DNA of 64,000 nucleotides from Planobacterium oryzisoli (GTDB lineage Bacteria; Bacteroidota; Bacteroidia; Flavobacteriales; Weeksellaceae): NCBI RefSeq assembly GCF_015354315.1, contig NZ_JADKYY010000001.1, positions 248,001 to 312,000 of the forward strand, read 5' to 3'. Shown piece by piece: positions 43,267 to 52,378 of this stretch (position 1 is its first letter; each line of letters starts with the position of its first letter). The notes under the pieces were generated by a model. It saw only the letters and a program-made list of their open reading frames with translations, ran no database searches and was not told where the DNA came from. The position numbers and the translations under genes were made by a program.

Positions 43267-43708
43267 AGTATTTTTCACTTAGGTATCGGTAGGCCTTTAG
43301 ATACTTGTTCAGTCGCTTTAAATCTTTGTCCGAGAGTGGGCGGCCAACCCGAGTCAGATCCATATTGTCCCTAAGATCGTGGAGTTTTACCGAAACGGCT
43401 AGTGGGGATTTCTCCGTACGTCGCACGAAGGCTTCGTAGTCTTCCTGGGGATTGGTCTTGGAAAGGCATTCCACCGCAAAAAGGATGTACTCAGGGAATC
43501 CTCTTCTCCTTAAGTAGGGGATGGAGAATTCAGGACAATCTTCCACCACATCGTGCAGGGCGCCTACAATTTTTTCATCCAGGGTTTTGCCCGCCTGGCT
43601 AACCCTTAAGACGTGGGCGATGTAAGGGGCTCCGTACTTATCTAACTGACCCTGGTGGGCCTTATCTGCAATCTTAATGGCTTTGTATAAAAGCTCTTCC
43701 TTGGTCAT
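43265..43708 (-). CDS. Small HD-domain alarmone hydrolase-like protein
   Basis: A 147-residue single HD domain like the hydrolase part of RelA/SpoT. AHQGQLDKYGAPYIAHVLRV, LHDVVEDCPEF, and the later VKLHDLRDNMD give the metal-binding H...HD...D pattern. No synthetase or TGS domain is present. By family (SAH, Mesh1-like) it should remove pyrophosphate from (p)ppGpp. Activity is inferred. Confidence 0.82.
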   Translation of the reverse strand: MTKEELLYKAIKIADKAHQGQLDKYGAPYIAHVLRVSQAGKTLDEKIVGALHDVVEDCPEFSIPYLRRRGFPEYILFAVECLSKTNPQEDYEAFVRRTEKSPLAVSVKLHDLRDNMDLTRVGRPLSDKDLKRLNKYLKAYRYLSEKY

Positions 43709-43752
43709 AGAACAAAAATAAAAATTTCTCGCAACGCAGTAAAATTTGCTAC

Positions 43753-43784
43753 TAAAAAAAGAGCGCCGGGAAAATCCCAGCGCT
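43753..43784 (-). terminator. Terminator of the beta-oxidation operon
   Basis: AGCGC-C-GGG / CCC-A-GCGCT forms a stem with one mismatch and loop AAAAT. It is followed on the minus strand by seven T. It lies 23 bases past the acyl-CoA dehydrogenase stop. Confidence 0.82.
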
Positions 43785-43806
43785 GCCGTACTTCAAGGCG
43801 TACGTT

Positions 43807-45597
43807 CTAGTACTTGCCTTTTTCCACAAAGTGGGCTGCCACTTTCTCGGTAAGGGCCACCACATTTGGTATGTTCTGGTATTTGGTGAATCTTCTAAGG
43901 CCGGAAAGCATCATACGCTGCTCGTCGCCCTCCGCGAAAGAGACAATACCCTCCTTGGCAGCCACCGTAATGGCTTCCACTGCTTTATACAGATTTAGTT
44001 GCGCCATGGCAGCTTCCACACTCTCTGCGCTGTAGTGTTTTTCGGCGCGAAGTACCGCCGATTCTGCCATATAGATCTGGTTAAGTATCTCCGATGCATT
44101 AAGCAGAAGGTGCTGCTGTTTTTCAATGTCCATCATGTATTTTTGAAGGGCCGCACCAGAGACCATCAAAAATACTTTCTTAAGGTTGTGGATCAGGGCT
44201 TTTTCTTCCGACATGTACGCGCTGTAGTCAGGCACCTCAAAGGACGGTAGTCCCATCAGTTCCTTTCCAATAGCCATAGCAGGTTTTAGAAGATCCAGCT
44301 CCCCTTTCATTGCTTTCTTGATCAGCATTCCTACCGCAAGCAAGCGGTTTATCTCATTGGTTCCTTCGTAAATTCTACCTATACGGGCATCCCTCCACGC
44401 TGCCTCCATCGGGGCGTCTTCGGAGAAGCCCATTCCTCCGTATATTTGGATACCCTCGTCTGCAATTTTCTGAGTTAGGTCTGAAACATAGACTTTAAGT
44501 ATGGAGCACTCTACAGCAAAGTCTTCCAGAGCCTTCATCTCGGCTTTCTGGTGGTCCATTCCCTCGGCGATAAGCGTTTCAATCTTGTTTTCTACATCTT
44601 TGGCAGCGCGGTACGAACCGGCCTCAGAAACAAAGATCCCCGTAGCCATTTCTGCGATTTTTTTACGTATCGCCCCAAAGGTGGAAATACTCACGCCGAA
44701 TTGTTTCCTTTCGTTGGCGTACCCAATTGAAAGACTGGTGATTCTTCTCTGACCGTCTAGGTTGGCTGCGGCCAGTTTAATACGTCCTGCATTTAGCGCA
44801 TTCAAAGCGATTTTAAAGCCGTTGTTACGCTCTCCAAGTAGGTTCTCTACCGGCACCTTCATTTCGTTGAAATACACCTGACGGGTAGAAGAGGAACGGA
44901 TTCCCAGTTTGTGTTCTTCCTCACCAAAAGTCATCGATTCAGGGTTTTCCAACTCCGAACGGTTGATTACAAATCCTGTAATATTCTTATCGTCGTCAAT
45001 TTTAGCAAAGAAAGTGAAGGTGTCGGCAAATCCCGCATTGGAAATCCACATTTTCTGTCCTGTGACGATATAGTATTTTCCATCTTCGGAAAGTTTAGCC
45101 TTGGTTTTTCCACTGTTGGCATCCGACCCTGCATCCGGCTCGGTCAAACAGTAGGCACCAAATTTCTCTCCTGTGGCAAGTGCGGGAAGGTATTTTTGCT
45201 TTTGCTCTTCCGTTCCATACAGTAGGATAGGTAGGGTACCGATGCCGGTGTGGGCTCCGTAGGCGGTAGCCAATGAGCCGTTCGCTCCCGAAACTATATC
45301 GCAGGCAAGCATGGTGGAGACAAAGCCCATTCCCAGCCCTCCGTAACTTTCCGGTACGGCAATACCCAAAGTACCCATTTCGCCTAATTTGCGCATGGTG
45401 TCTTCGGTTAGTTGGTAGTCTTTCTGCTCGAAACGCTCACGGTGGGGATCCACCTCGCGCGCCATAAAATCTTCCAAAGAAGAGCGCAGCATCTGCTGCT
45501 CTTCACTAAGTTCTTCTAAACTGAATATTTCTGAGGCCTCAATATCCTTGATTAGGAATTCTCCACCTTTCACTGTGTTTTGTGCTGTATTGCTCAT
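43807..45597 (-). CDS. Acyl-CoA dehydrogenase
   Basis: A 596-residue FAD acyl-CoA dehydrogenase with a C-terminal extension, as in the long (VLCAD-like) forms. YCLTEPDAGSDANS and GQKMWISNAGFAD line the FAD/substrate site, and QIYGGMGFSEDAPMEAAWRDARIGRIYEGTNEI-type residues are conserved. It catalyses the first step of fatty-acid beta-oxidation and passes electrons to EtfAB (60182-61898). The frame is open further upstream, but MSNTAQ at 45597 is 13 bases after fadA and fits the family. Confidence 0.92.
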   Translation of the reverse strand: MSNTAQNTVKGGEFLIKDIEASEIFSLEELSEEQQMLRSSLEDFMAREVDPHRERFEQKDYQLTEDTMRKLGEMGTLGIAVPESYGGLGMGFVSTMLACDIVSGANGSLATAYGAHTGIGTLPILLYGTEEQKQKYLPALATGEKFGAYCLTEPDAGSDANSGKTKAKLSEDGKYYIVTGQKMWISNAGFADTFTFFAKIDDDKNITGFVINRSELENPESMTFGEEEHKLGIRSSSTRQVYFNEMKVPVENLLGERNNGFKIALNALNAGRIKLAAANLDGQRRITSLSIGYANERKQFGVSISTFGAIRKKIAEMATGIFVSEAGSYRAAKDVENKIETLIAEGMDHQKAEMKALEDFAVECSILKVYVSDLTQKIADEGIQIYGGMGFSEDAPMEAAWRDARIGRIYEGTNEINRLLAVGMLIKKAMKGELDLLKPAMAIGKELMGLPSFEVPDYSAYMSEEKALIHNLKKVFLMVSGAALQKYMMDIEKQQHLLLNASEILNQIYMAESAVLRAEKHYSAESVEAAMAQLNLYKAVEAITVAAKEGIVSFAEGDEQRMMLSGLRRFTKYQNIPNVVALTEKVAAHFVEKGKY

Positions 45598-45610
45598 GAT
45601 AGTTTGTTTT

Positions 45611-46792
45611 TTAAAGTAGTTCAAAAATAGAGGCTGCTCCCTGTCCGGTTCCCACACACATGGTAACCATTCCGTATTTATTTCCTCTTCGGCGCATTTC
45701 ATCCAGTAGCTGGACGGTAAGCTTGGTTCCTGTACATCCCAGTGGATGTCCCAGGGCAATGGCGCCTCCATTGACGTTTAGTATTTCTTCATTTAGTCCT
45801 AGTTCCCGTTGAATGGCTACCGATTGGGAGGCAAACGCCTCATTTAGTTCAATGAGTTCGATTTGCTCCAGCGTCATTCCTGCCTGCTTAAGGGCTTTTG
45901 GGATGGCGTAGATTGGGCCCATACCCATAATGCGGGGCTCCAGACCTGCCGCAGCGTAAGCCACAAGTCGGGCCTCGGGCTTCAGTCCCAGTTCATTTAC
46001 CATTTCTTCCGACATGACAATTACAAAGGCGGCACCATCGGACATCTGCGAAGAGTTTCCTGCCGTCACACTGCCTCCCTGTGCAAACACGGGCCGAAGT
46101 TTAGAGAGTCCTTCCAGAGAAGTGTCCTTGCGGGGGCCTTCGTCCACAGAGAAATCAAATTTTTTGGTCTGAAGCTTCTGCTGCTCGTCCAGATAATTAT
46201 ATTCTACTGGAATGGGTACGATCTGCTCGGTGAACTTTCCCTCTTCGAGTGCTTTAAGGGCCTTCTGATGGGAATGGAATGCAAATTCATCCTGGGCCTC
46301 GCGGCTTATCTGGTATTGTTTTGCTACGGCCTCTGCAGTATACCCCATTCCCCAGTAGTAGTCTGGGTTACTTTTTGCTATCTCGGTTTCCGGTACCGGC
46401 TTATACCCTCCCATCGGAATGTAGCTCATACTTTCGGTCCCCCCGGCAATGATGCAGTCCGCCATACCGGCCTGAATCTTAGCCGACGCAATGGCGATAG
46501 CTTCAGAACCAGAGGCACAGTACCGGTTAACAGTAACTCCAGGCACCTTCTCTGTGTTTAGTCCCATTAGTGATATCAGACGCGCTACGTTGAGTCCCTG
46601 TTCTGCTTCCGGCATGGCGTTGCCCACGATAAGGTCGTCAATCCGGTCTTTGTCAAGTTGTGGAACCGCCTCCATTAGTTTCTCAATGACCGTAGCGGCC
46701 ATCACGTCGGGTCTAGTGAAGCGAAGGCTTCCTTTTGGCGCTTTTCCTACGGCTGTTCTAAAGCCTTTTATTATATATGCTGTTTTTGCCAT
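45611..46792 (-). CDS. fadA: Acetyl-CoA acyltransferase (3-ketoacyl-CoA thiolase)
   Basis: A 393-residue thiolase performing the last step of beta-oxidation. The acyl-accepting cysteine is in NRYCASGSEAIA (about residue 90), GGAIALGHPLGCTGT holds the catalytic His, and CVGTGQG the second Cys. It is the second enzyme gene in the operon, between fadB and the dehydrogenase gene. Confidence 0.94.
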   Translation of the reverse strand: MAKTAYIIKGFRTAVGKAPKGSLRFTRPDVMAATVIEKLMEAVPQLDKDRIDDLIVGNAMPEAEQGLNVARLISLMGLNTEKVPGVTVNRYCASGSEAIAIASAKIQAGMADCIIAGGTESMSYIPMGGYKPVPETEIAKSNPDYYWGMGYTAEAVAKQYQISREAQDEFAFHSHQKALKALEEGKFTEQIVPIPVEYNYLDEQQKLQTKKFDFSVDEGPRKDTSLEGLSKLRPVFAQGGSVTAGNSSQMSDGAAFVIVMSEEMVNELGLKPEARLVAYAAAGLEPRIMGMGPIYAIPKALKQAGMTLEQIELIELNEAFASQSVAIQRELGLNEEILNVNGGAIALGHPLGCTGTKLTVQLLDEMRRRGNKYGMVTMCVGTGQGAASIFELL

Positions 46793-46813
46793 TTGTCTTT
46801 GATTTTATTTCGG

Positions 46814-49207
46814 TTAGTTGCGAAGTGGTTTCCCATTTTGAAGCATGTACTGAATCCGCTCCAGCGTTTTTCTTTCTCCAAGAAGCTGTAGGAATGTCTC
46901 ACGTTCGAGGTTTAGAAGATACTGTTCACTTACCAGCGTAGGTTCAGAGAGGTTTCCTCCTACCATCACGTACCCCAGTTTGTCGGCAATTTTCTTGTCG
47001 TGCTCAGAAATATAATTCCCCGCCAGCATCTGGTCGGTTCCAACGTAGAACATTCCCAAGGCATCTTTTCCTAGTACAGTAACTTTCTGCTCTATCGGCT
47101 GGGTATAGCCTTGCTCTGCAAGGAGCAGTGCCACTTTCTTGGCCTCAGCAATCTGCCGGTTCTTATCCACTACCACAATATCTTTGTGTGATTCCAAAAT
47201 ACCCATGTCGTATGCCTCGTATGCCGATGTGGCGACCTTACCCATGGCTATGTTCATGAATGCATCACGCATTCTGTTGTTCTTAACATCGTCCTTTATA
47301 AATTCACGGGACGTTCTAAGGGTGAGCTCTTTGGTCCCACCGCCACCAGGAATCACTCCTACGCCGGTTTCCACCAGTCCAATATAGGTTTCTGCCGCAG
47401 CCACCACCCGGTCTGCATGCATGGTCATTTCACAACCGCCTCCTAGAGTCATTCCAAAAGGTGCCACTACCACCGGAATAGAGGAGTAGCGTACCCGCAT
47501 CATGGATTTTTGGAAATAGGCTATTGCCATATTCAAATCGTCCCAATCCTGATCAATGGCCATCATGAGAATCATCGCAAGGTTGGCACCCACCGAGAAA
47601 TTCTGCCCCTGGTTTCCTACCACCAATGCATCGTAATCCTTTTCAGCAAGGTCAATCGCTCGGTTCAAGCCGTCCAATACCTCACCTCCAAGTGAATTCA
47701 TTTTCGAGCGAATCTCAAAGTTCAGTACTCCGTCTCCAAGGTACTGAATGGCTGCGCCTGAGTTACTCCATAAAGTCTTTTCCTTACGGATCTGGTCCAG
47801 TATAATAAAGGCATCCTGACCTGGAATGGCCAGAGGTGTAGTGGACTTGATGTCAAAATACTGTTTCTTGCCCTCCGGTGTAAGGGAATAGAAATTTTTC
47901 ACGCCAAGGACCCAGTCACTTACTTCGTAGCCTGCATCCTTTGCCAGCTCGACACCTTTTTCCACACCTACCGCATCCCAAATCTCGAAAGGACCATTTT
48001 CCCAGCCAAAACCGGCGCGCATGGCATCGTCTATTTTGTAGAGTTCGTCAGAGATTTCTGGCACTTTATGTGAAACATATCCAAAGAGTGCTCCAAGGCT
48101 CTTGCGGTAAAGTTCCGAGGCCTGGTCTTTTCCACCTATGAGCACCTTAAAACGCTCGATAGGCCTTTCGATGTTCTTGGTTAGCTCCAGCACAGGAAAA
48201 TTGGATTTCCCTTGTAGTTCGTATTCCATGGTCTTTAGATTCAGTCCATGGATTTCACTTTTACCTTCCGCATTCTTCACCTTCTTATAGAATCCCTGCT
48301 GGGTTTTCGATCCTAGCCAGTTGTTCTCCATCATTTTCTCAATATACTGGGGCAGCTTGAAAACATCATTAAAGTTGTTGCTTTCCAGTCCACTTTGGTG
48401 CACACCTTTGGCCACATGGACTAAAGTATCTAGTCCTACAACGTCCGCCGTTCTAAAAGTGGCGGATTTCGGACGGCCAATAATAGGCCCGGTTAATTTA
48501 TCGATATCGGTTACATTGAGCCCCAGAGACTCTACAGAGTGCAGAAGGTTCATCATGGAGAACACGCCAATCCTGTTGGCAATAAAGGCCGGTGTATCTT
48601 TAGCAAGTACGGTGGTTTTTCCAAGGAACCTAGAGCCGTACTCCATATAGAACTGCGTGATTTTTGGATCGGTCTTCTCTGTGGGTATTATTTCAAGAAG
48701 CGGCAAATAGCGCACCGGATTAAAAAAATGAGTTCCGGCAAAATGGGATGCAAAATCCTCGGACCTGCCTTCCACAAGCATGTTGATTGGAATTCCTGAA
48801 GTGTTGGAAGAAACCAGCGTTCCCTCTTTACGGAATTTCTCAATCTGTTCATAAACGGATTTCTTGATATCAAGGCGCTCTACCACCACCTCAATGATCC
48901 AGTCGGTAGATTTTATTCGGTGCATATCGTCCTGAAAGTTACCTACCTCAATGCGCTGGGCAAATTTTGGTGAATAGAGAAGAGCCGGGCTCGCTTTCTT
49001 AAGCTTTTCCAGGTTCTCTGTGGCTATACGGTTTCGGACTTTGCCGTCCTCTAGGGTAAGACCCCGTTTTTTCTCTACCTCTGAAAGCTCAAAGGGAACA
49101 ATATCCAAAAGCAGCACCTGCACGCCAATATTGGCGAAGTGCGCAGCGATACCCGAACCCATGATTCCTGATCCCAGGACGGTGACGTGTTTAATTCTGC
49201 GTTTCAT
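46814..49207 (-). CDS. fadB: 3-hydroxyacyl-CoA dehydrogenase / enoyl-CoA hydratase
   Basis: A 797-residue bifunctional protein. The N-terminal NAD fold VTVLGSGIMGSGIAAHFANIG and the AGTHFFNPVRYLPLLEIIPT segment are the dehydrogenase. The C-terminal ~280 residues, with the NQGQNFSVGANLAMI oxyanion region and GGGCEMTMHADRVVA, are the crotonase-type hydratase. The order is reversed relative to E. coli FadB, as is usual in this phylum. It starts eight bases after marR. Confidence 0.93.
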   Translation of the reverse strand: MKRRIKHVTVLGSGIMGSGIAAHFANIGVQVLLLDIVPFELSEVEKKRGLTLEDGKVRNRIATENLEKLKKASPALLYSPKFAQRIEVGNFQDDMHRIKSTDWIIEVVVERLDIKKSVYEQIEKFRKEGTLVSSNTSGIPINMLVEGRSEDFASHFAGTHFFNPVRYLPLLEIIPTEKTDPKITQFYMEYGSRFLGKTTVLAKDTPAFIANRIGVFSMMNLLHSVESLGLNVTDIDKLTGPIIGRPKSATFRTADVVGLDTLVHVAKGVHQSGLESNNFNDVFKLPQYIEKMMENNWLGSKTQQGFYKKVKNAEGKSEIHGLNLKTMEYELQGKSNFPVLELTKNIERPIERFKVLIGGKDQASELYRKSLGALFGYVSHKVPEISDELYKIDDAMRAGFGWENGPFEIWDAVGVEKGVELAKDAGYEVSDWVLGVKNFYSLTPEGKKQYFDIKSTTPLAIPGQDAFIILDQIRKEKTLWSNSGAAIQYLGDGVLNFEIRSKMNSLGGEVLDGLNRAIDLAEKDYDALVVGNQGQNFSVGANLAMILMMAIDQDWDDLNMAIAYFQKSMMRVRYSSIPVVVAPFGMTLGGGCEMTMHADRVVAAAETYIGLVETGVGVIPGGGGTKELTLRTSREFIKDDVKNNRMRDAFMNIAMGKVATSAYEAYDMGILESHKDIVVVDKNRQIAEAKKVALLLAEQGYTQPIEQKVTVLGKDALGMFYVGTDQMLAGNYISEHDKKIADKLGYVMVGGNLSEPTLVSEQYLLNLERETFLQLLGERKTLERIQYMLQNGKPLRN

Positions 49208-49214
49208 ATAGTAT

Positions 49215-49661
49215 TTATTTTCTTTTGTTTAACTCGTGGGCGGTTTTTAAGATTACCTCCATCACGTTCTTGAATATTTCCAGATGTTCGGTACTTACTT
49301 TCTCACAGACAATCTTATTGAAGTTGACCACCACATCCTTAGAGATATCACGGTGTCTGAGTCCTTTATCGGTCAATTTTATGATTACTTCCCGTTTGTC
49401 CTGCGTAGTTTTTTCCTTATAGATGAAACCGTTGTCTTCCAGGAGTTTAATGATACGGGTAAGGGAAGTGGGTTCAATGGCCATTTTAGGGCCTAGATTT
49501 GTACTGCGTGTACCTTCTTTGGGGTCAATTTTAAGTAAGGTGAGTGCCTGTACGGCAGTACTGTCGTACTCGGAGGCCATCTCCGAATACATCTTGCTTA
49601 CCGCGAGCCAAGTGGACTTTACAATAAGATCAATATTCTCTACTTTACCTTTGTTATTCAT
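49215..49661 (-). CDS. MarR-family regulator of the beta-oxidation operon
   Basis: A 148-residue MarR protein. LGPKMAIEPTSLTRIIKLLEDNGF is the recognition region and KTTQDKREVIIKLTDKG the wing. It is first gene of the fadB-fadA-acyl-CoA dehydrogenase operon. Two palindromes upstream, and an identical core before etfB, are probable binding sites. By analogy with FadR/PaaR-type regulators an acyl-CoA could be the inducer; that is inference. Confidence 0.88.
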   Translation of the reverse strand: MNNKGKVENIDLIVKSTWLAVSKMYSEMASEYDSTAVQALTLLKIDPKEGTRSTNLGPKMAIEPTSLTRIIKLLEDNGFIYKEKTTQDKREVIIKLTDKGLRHRDISKDVVVNFNKIVCEKVSTEHLEIFKNVMEVILKTAHELNKRK

Positions 49662-49690
49662 AGCTTATTAGTGTAAAACCGGGGTTTATC

Positions 49691-49722
49691 CAAATATAAA
49701 TAATATTATGCATGCATAGTAT
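49691..49722 (-). promoter_or_regulatory. marR-fadBA promoter with operator 1
   Basis: On the minus strand, TATATTTG (49691-49698) is a -7 element. Immediately upstream is TATGCATGCATA (49707-49718), a perfect 12-bp palindrome with partial outer symmetry (49703-49722). A protein bound here would block the promoter, consistent with autorepression. Confidence 0.72.
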
Positions 49723-49783
49723 ATGGCATGTGTTAATGTTTCGTTAAATAGTGAAAATGAGTGAGTTAAAAAATATGAATTGC

Positions 49784-49809
49784 ATAATACTATGCATGCA
49801 TAATATTAT
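49784..49809. promoter_or_regulatory. MarR operator 2
   Basis: ATAATAC-TATGCATGCATA-ATATTAT is a 26-bp palindrome with a single mismatched pair. It shares the 12-bp core with operator 1 (centre to centre about 84 bases) and with the site before etfB. It lies close to the end of the ABC-transporter gene. Confidence 0.72.
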
Positions 49810-49832
49810 TTCAACTCCCTGGTACTGCGGAT

Positions 49833-50774
49833 TTAGAGCGAATTATTTAGAAAAGCAACGATTTCTTCAAAAGAAGTGAATTTTCGGTGCATAGATACAC
49901 CTTCTACCTCCCAAAAAGGCTCGTTCCACGTAAATTGAATAGTTGAAAGGTCTTTTTCCACATGTTTTTGGAGGGTAGAATAGAGCAATTCTTTAAATAT
50001 TGCAGGTGCCAAAATACGTGGGGCAACAAAACTACTGGATACATCAAAGAGAATAGGTTCTAGCAGCTGCGTACGCGCGTAAAGCACATCCTCGGTAAGT
50101 CCGTACAGAAGTGCGCCTTGGTCCACCAGCATCATGGTGTCGGAAAATTCCTTGGCCAGCCTCCAATCATGGGAAGAAAAAAGCACCAATTTATTCTCCT
50201 CGCGGCTTAATTTACGTAGCAGATTAAGGATCATAATTTTGTTTGCCTCATCCAAATGGGTGGTAGGTTCGTCCAGTAGGATCAGCTGGGTGTTTTGCGC
50301 CAGAGCCCTACCGATGTAGGCCTTTTGAAGATTTCCATCGGAAAGCTTTTCCAGGGTTAGGTGTGCATAGGGTTCTAGGTGGAGCTGCGTAATAATCTCC
50401 TGGACATAGAGCTGGTCTTTACTGGTGAGTGAAAAGTAAAAGGGATAGTGTATGAAGCGACCAAGGGCAATCAGATCCCGTACCGTAAGGCTTGACTCTC
50501 GCGGTGAAGAAGAAAACACCACAGAAATATGCCTCGCAAGTTCCTTTACCGAGTATTGGTGGAGCGGCGTTCCAAGTAGGTCAATGGCCCCCTCCATTAA
50601 GGGGATTTGTCCCAGCAGCGTTTTTAAGATTGTGGTCTTTCCAACACCGTTGGACCCAACTATAAGGCATAGTTCACCCAAACGTAGTTGCGCACTAGCG
50701 CCCTGTACCAGAAGGGACTGGTAACCAAAACCTGCATTTTTTAATTCCAGATGTACATCTGCACTTCCCTTCAT
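49833..50774 (-). CDS. ABC transporter ATP-binding protein (FecE/BtuD type)
   Basis: A 313-residue ABC ATPase. Walker A is GSNGVGKTT (about residues 37-45), the signature is LSDGNLQKAYIGRAL (SDG in place of SGG), and Walker B is LILLDEPTTHLDE. About 60 extra residues follow the ATPase core, ending in a short EVEGVSMHRKFTSFEEIVAFL segment not usual for the family. It follows the permease gene by one base. No substrate-binding protein gene is adjacent. Confidence 0.87.
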   Translation of the reverse strand: MKGSADVHLELKNAGFGYQSLLVQGASAQLRLGELCLIVGSNGVGKTTILKTLLGQIPLMEGAIDLLGTPLHQYSVKELARHISVVFSSSPRESSLTVRDLIALGRFIHYPFYFSLTSKDQLYVQEIITQLHLEPYAHLTLEKLSDGNLQKAYIGRALAQNTQLILLDEPTTHLDEANKIMILNLLRKLSREENKLVLFSSHDWRLAKEFSDTMMLVDQGALLYGLTEDVLYARTQLLEPILFDVSSSFVAPRILAPAIFKELLYSTLQKHVEKDLSTIQFTWNEPFWEVEGVSMHRKFTSFEEIVAFLNNSL

Positions 50775-50775
50775 T

Positions 50776-51780
50776 TTAAATCCTTTGGTTTTTCTTAAGA
50801 AACATGGTGAATATTACCGGAATTCCAAACAGTGAGGTAATGACATTTAGAGGCAGTTGAGAGCTTTCCGAGATAACAGAGAAAAGCTGCATAATCAAAA
50901 TGCCCAGAAGCATATTAAGAATCCACTGATGCCATAGCATGGCAGGATTCCAGACCATACGGGAAAAATGAGGCACAATAATTCCTATAAAAAGTATTGG
51001 ACCAAGATAGGCTGTAATAGAGGCCGCCAGAAGGGAAGAAGAGACAATGACAAAGATTTTTAAACTTGAGAGATTCACGCCAATACTGGAGGCATACTGT
51101 ACACCAAGCAATCCTCCGATTAAGGGACGTACTGCAAATGCAGCTAGCAATAAACCTACAAGCACCAGTACAGCTAGGATCCGTATCTGCCCAGAAGTGA
51201 CCTGGGCTGTGGAGCCAAAACTCCAAAGAATGTAATTCTTCAGACTTTCCGATTGGCCGTAAAACTGAAGTAGCGAGACCACTGCACCACAGAGAGCCGA
51301 GATAAGAAAGCCAAATATGACTAGAGTGGAGCGGTCCTTGAAGCGGGAAGATACCACCAGAAGCAATAGCATCAATAGAATGCTGCCCACTATGGCAAAA
51401 GTAGAAAGCAAACTGTTATGCAGGAAAATGGGAATGTTCCATTCTGCAGATAAGAATATAAACAGTGCCACACTCAGGCTTGCCACAGAGGTTATACCCA
51501 GCACCGAGGGACCCGCTAACGGATTTTGAAAGTATTCCTGGAGCAAGAATCCCGAGGTAGGAATTGCCAGTCCACAAAGCGCCATCACTGCTACGCGGCT
51601 TATCCTCAGGTTAGCAATGGTACTTATGGCATCCGAAAAAAGGATCTCATGGAGGGAAATTTCGGAGTACCCTGTGGATAGGTTGAGTGCGGCTAAGGAA
51701 AGTATCCCCAATCCTAGTAGTAGGCAAAGGACAAAGAATCCCCTTTGTGTGTGTACTTGTGGAGCTAGCCTTAAGGACAC
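50776..51780 (-). CDS. FecCD-family ABC transporter permease
   Basis: A 334-residue permease with about nine hydrophobic segments. The FecCD features are GLAIPTSGFLLQEYFQNPLAGPSVLG and, near the C-terminus, GPILFIGIIVPHFSRM. Such permeases import iron-siderophore, heme or cobalamin. The substrate is not shown. It lies between the TlpA-like gene and the ATPase gene in one minus-strand operon. Confidence 0.9.
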   Translation of the reverse strand: MSLRLAPQVHTQRGFFVLCLLLGLGILSLAALNLSTGYSEISLHEILFSDAISTIANLRISRVAVMALCGLAIPTSGFLLQEYFQNPLAGPSVLGITSVASLSVALFIFLSAEWNIPIFLHNSLLSTFAIVGSILLMLLLLVVSSRFKDRSTLVIFGFLISALCGAVVSLLQFYGQSESLKNYILWSFGSTAQVTSGQIRILAVLVLVGLLLAAFAVRPLIGGLLGVQYASSIGVNLSSLKIFVIVSSSLLAASITAYLGPILFIGIIVPHFSRMVWNPAMLWHQWILNMLLGILIMQLFSVISESSQLPLNVITSLFGIPVIFTMFLKKNQRI

Positions 51781-51787
51781 TGCGGTT

Positions 51788-52351
51788 TTAGTTTAAAGAT
51801 TGGATTTTTCTCTCGAGCTCCTCTTTACTCATCATTCCTATTGTCTCGTCGGTCTTCTCACCCTTGCGCATAAAGGTGTATGGAATGGATTCACCGTTCC
51901 ACTGACTGAAGTTTTGGGTAAAGAAATCCGGCGTAAGATTCATTCCATCCAAAAGGACAATTTCCCCGGACAGCTTATGTTCCGTTGCGAAAGGAAGCAC
52001 TTTTCCCCAGTCCTGTTTTTGGTCTAGACTGATGTAGGTAAATTTAATTTTCTCTGCTTTTCGTTTTTCTTGCTGTTCTACAAAGTGAGGAAGCTCGCGG
52101 ATGCATGGACCGCACCAAGTAGCAAAGAAATTGGTCACGTATAGGGTATCGTTTTTCGTTCCTACTAGTTCTGAGACCTGCTCCACGGTGTATTCTTTAG
52201 TTGTGGCAAGAGAGGTAGTTGCTACAGAGTCTGTGGAGGTGGAAGATACCTGCGTGGAATCAATAGAATCGGTAACGGACTGCTCGTTTGTATTTTTGGA
52301 GCAGGATACCAGCACTAGGGCTATAATAAAGGGTGTAATTTCCTTAACCAT
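51788..52351 (-). CDS. TlpA-like thioredoxin-fold lipoprotein
   Basis: A 187-residue lipoprotein (lipobox LVSC, Cys about residue 17). A Ser/Thr-rich linker is followed by a TlpA/ResA-type thioredoxin domain with FFATWCGPCIREL (WCxxC). It should act as an envelope thiol reductase. It starts the operon with the FecCD permease and ATPase, an unusual partnership. It is divergent from the reductase gene. Confidence 0.87.
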   Translation of the reverse strand: MVKEITPFIIALVLVSCSKNTNEQSVTDSIDSTQVSSTSTDSVATTSLATTKEYTVEQVSELVGTKNDTLYVTNFFATWCGPCIRELPHFVEQQEKRKAEKIKFTYISLDQKQDWGKVLPFATEHKLSGEIVLLDGMNLTPDFFTQNFSQWNGESIPYTFMRKGEKTDETIGMMSKEELERKIQSLN

Positions 52352-52361
52352 CTTTTTTTTC

Positions 52362-52369
52362 TATTTTTG
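52362..52369 (+). promoter_or_regulatory. -7 element for the PaaE-like reductase
   Basis: TATTTTTG matches TAnnTTTG. The predicted transcription start is only a few bases before the ATG at 52379, so the message would be almost leaderless. This also argues against the alternative start at 52367. Confidence 0.55.
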
Positions 52370-52378
52370 TTTGTATAT

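Noticed and set aside
45598-45771. Extended N-terminus of the acyl-CoA dehydrogenase
   Set aside because: These codons overlap the end of fadA in another frame and do not resemble the family; the ATG at 45597 does.
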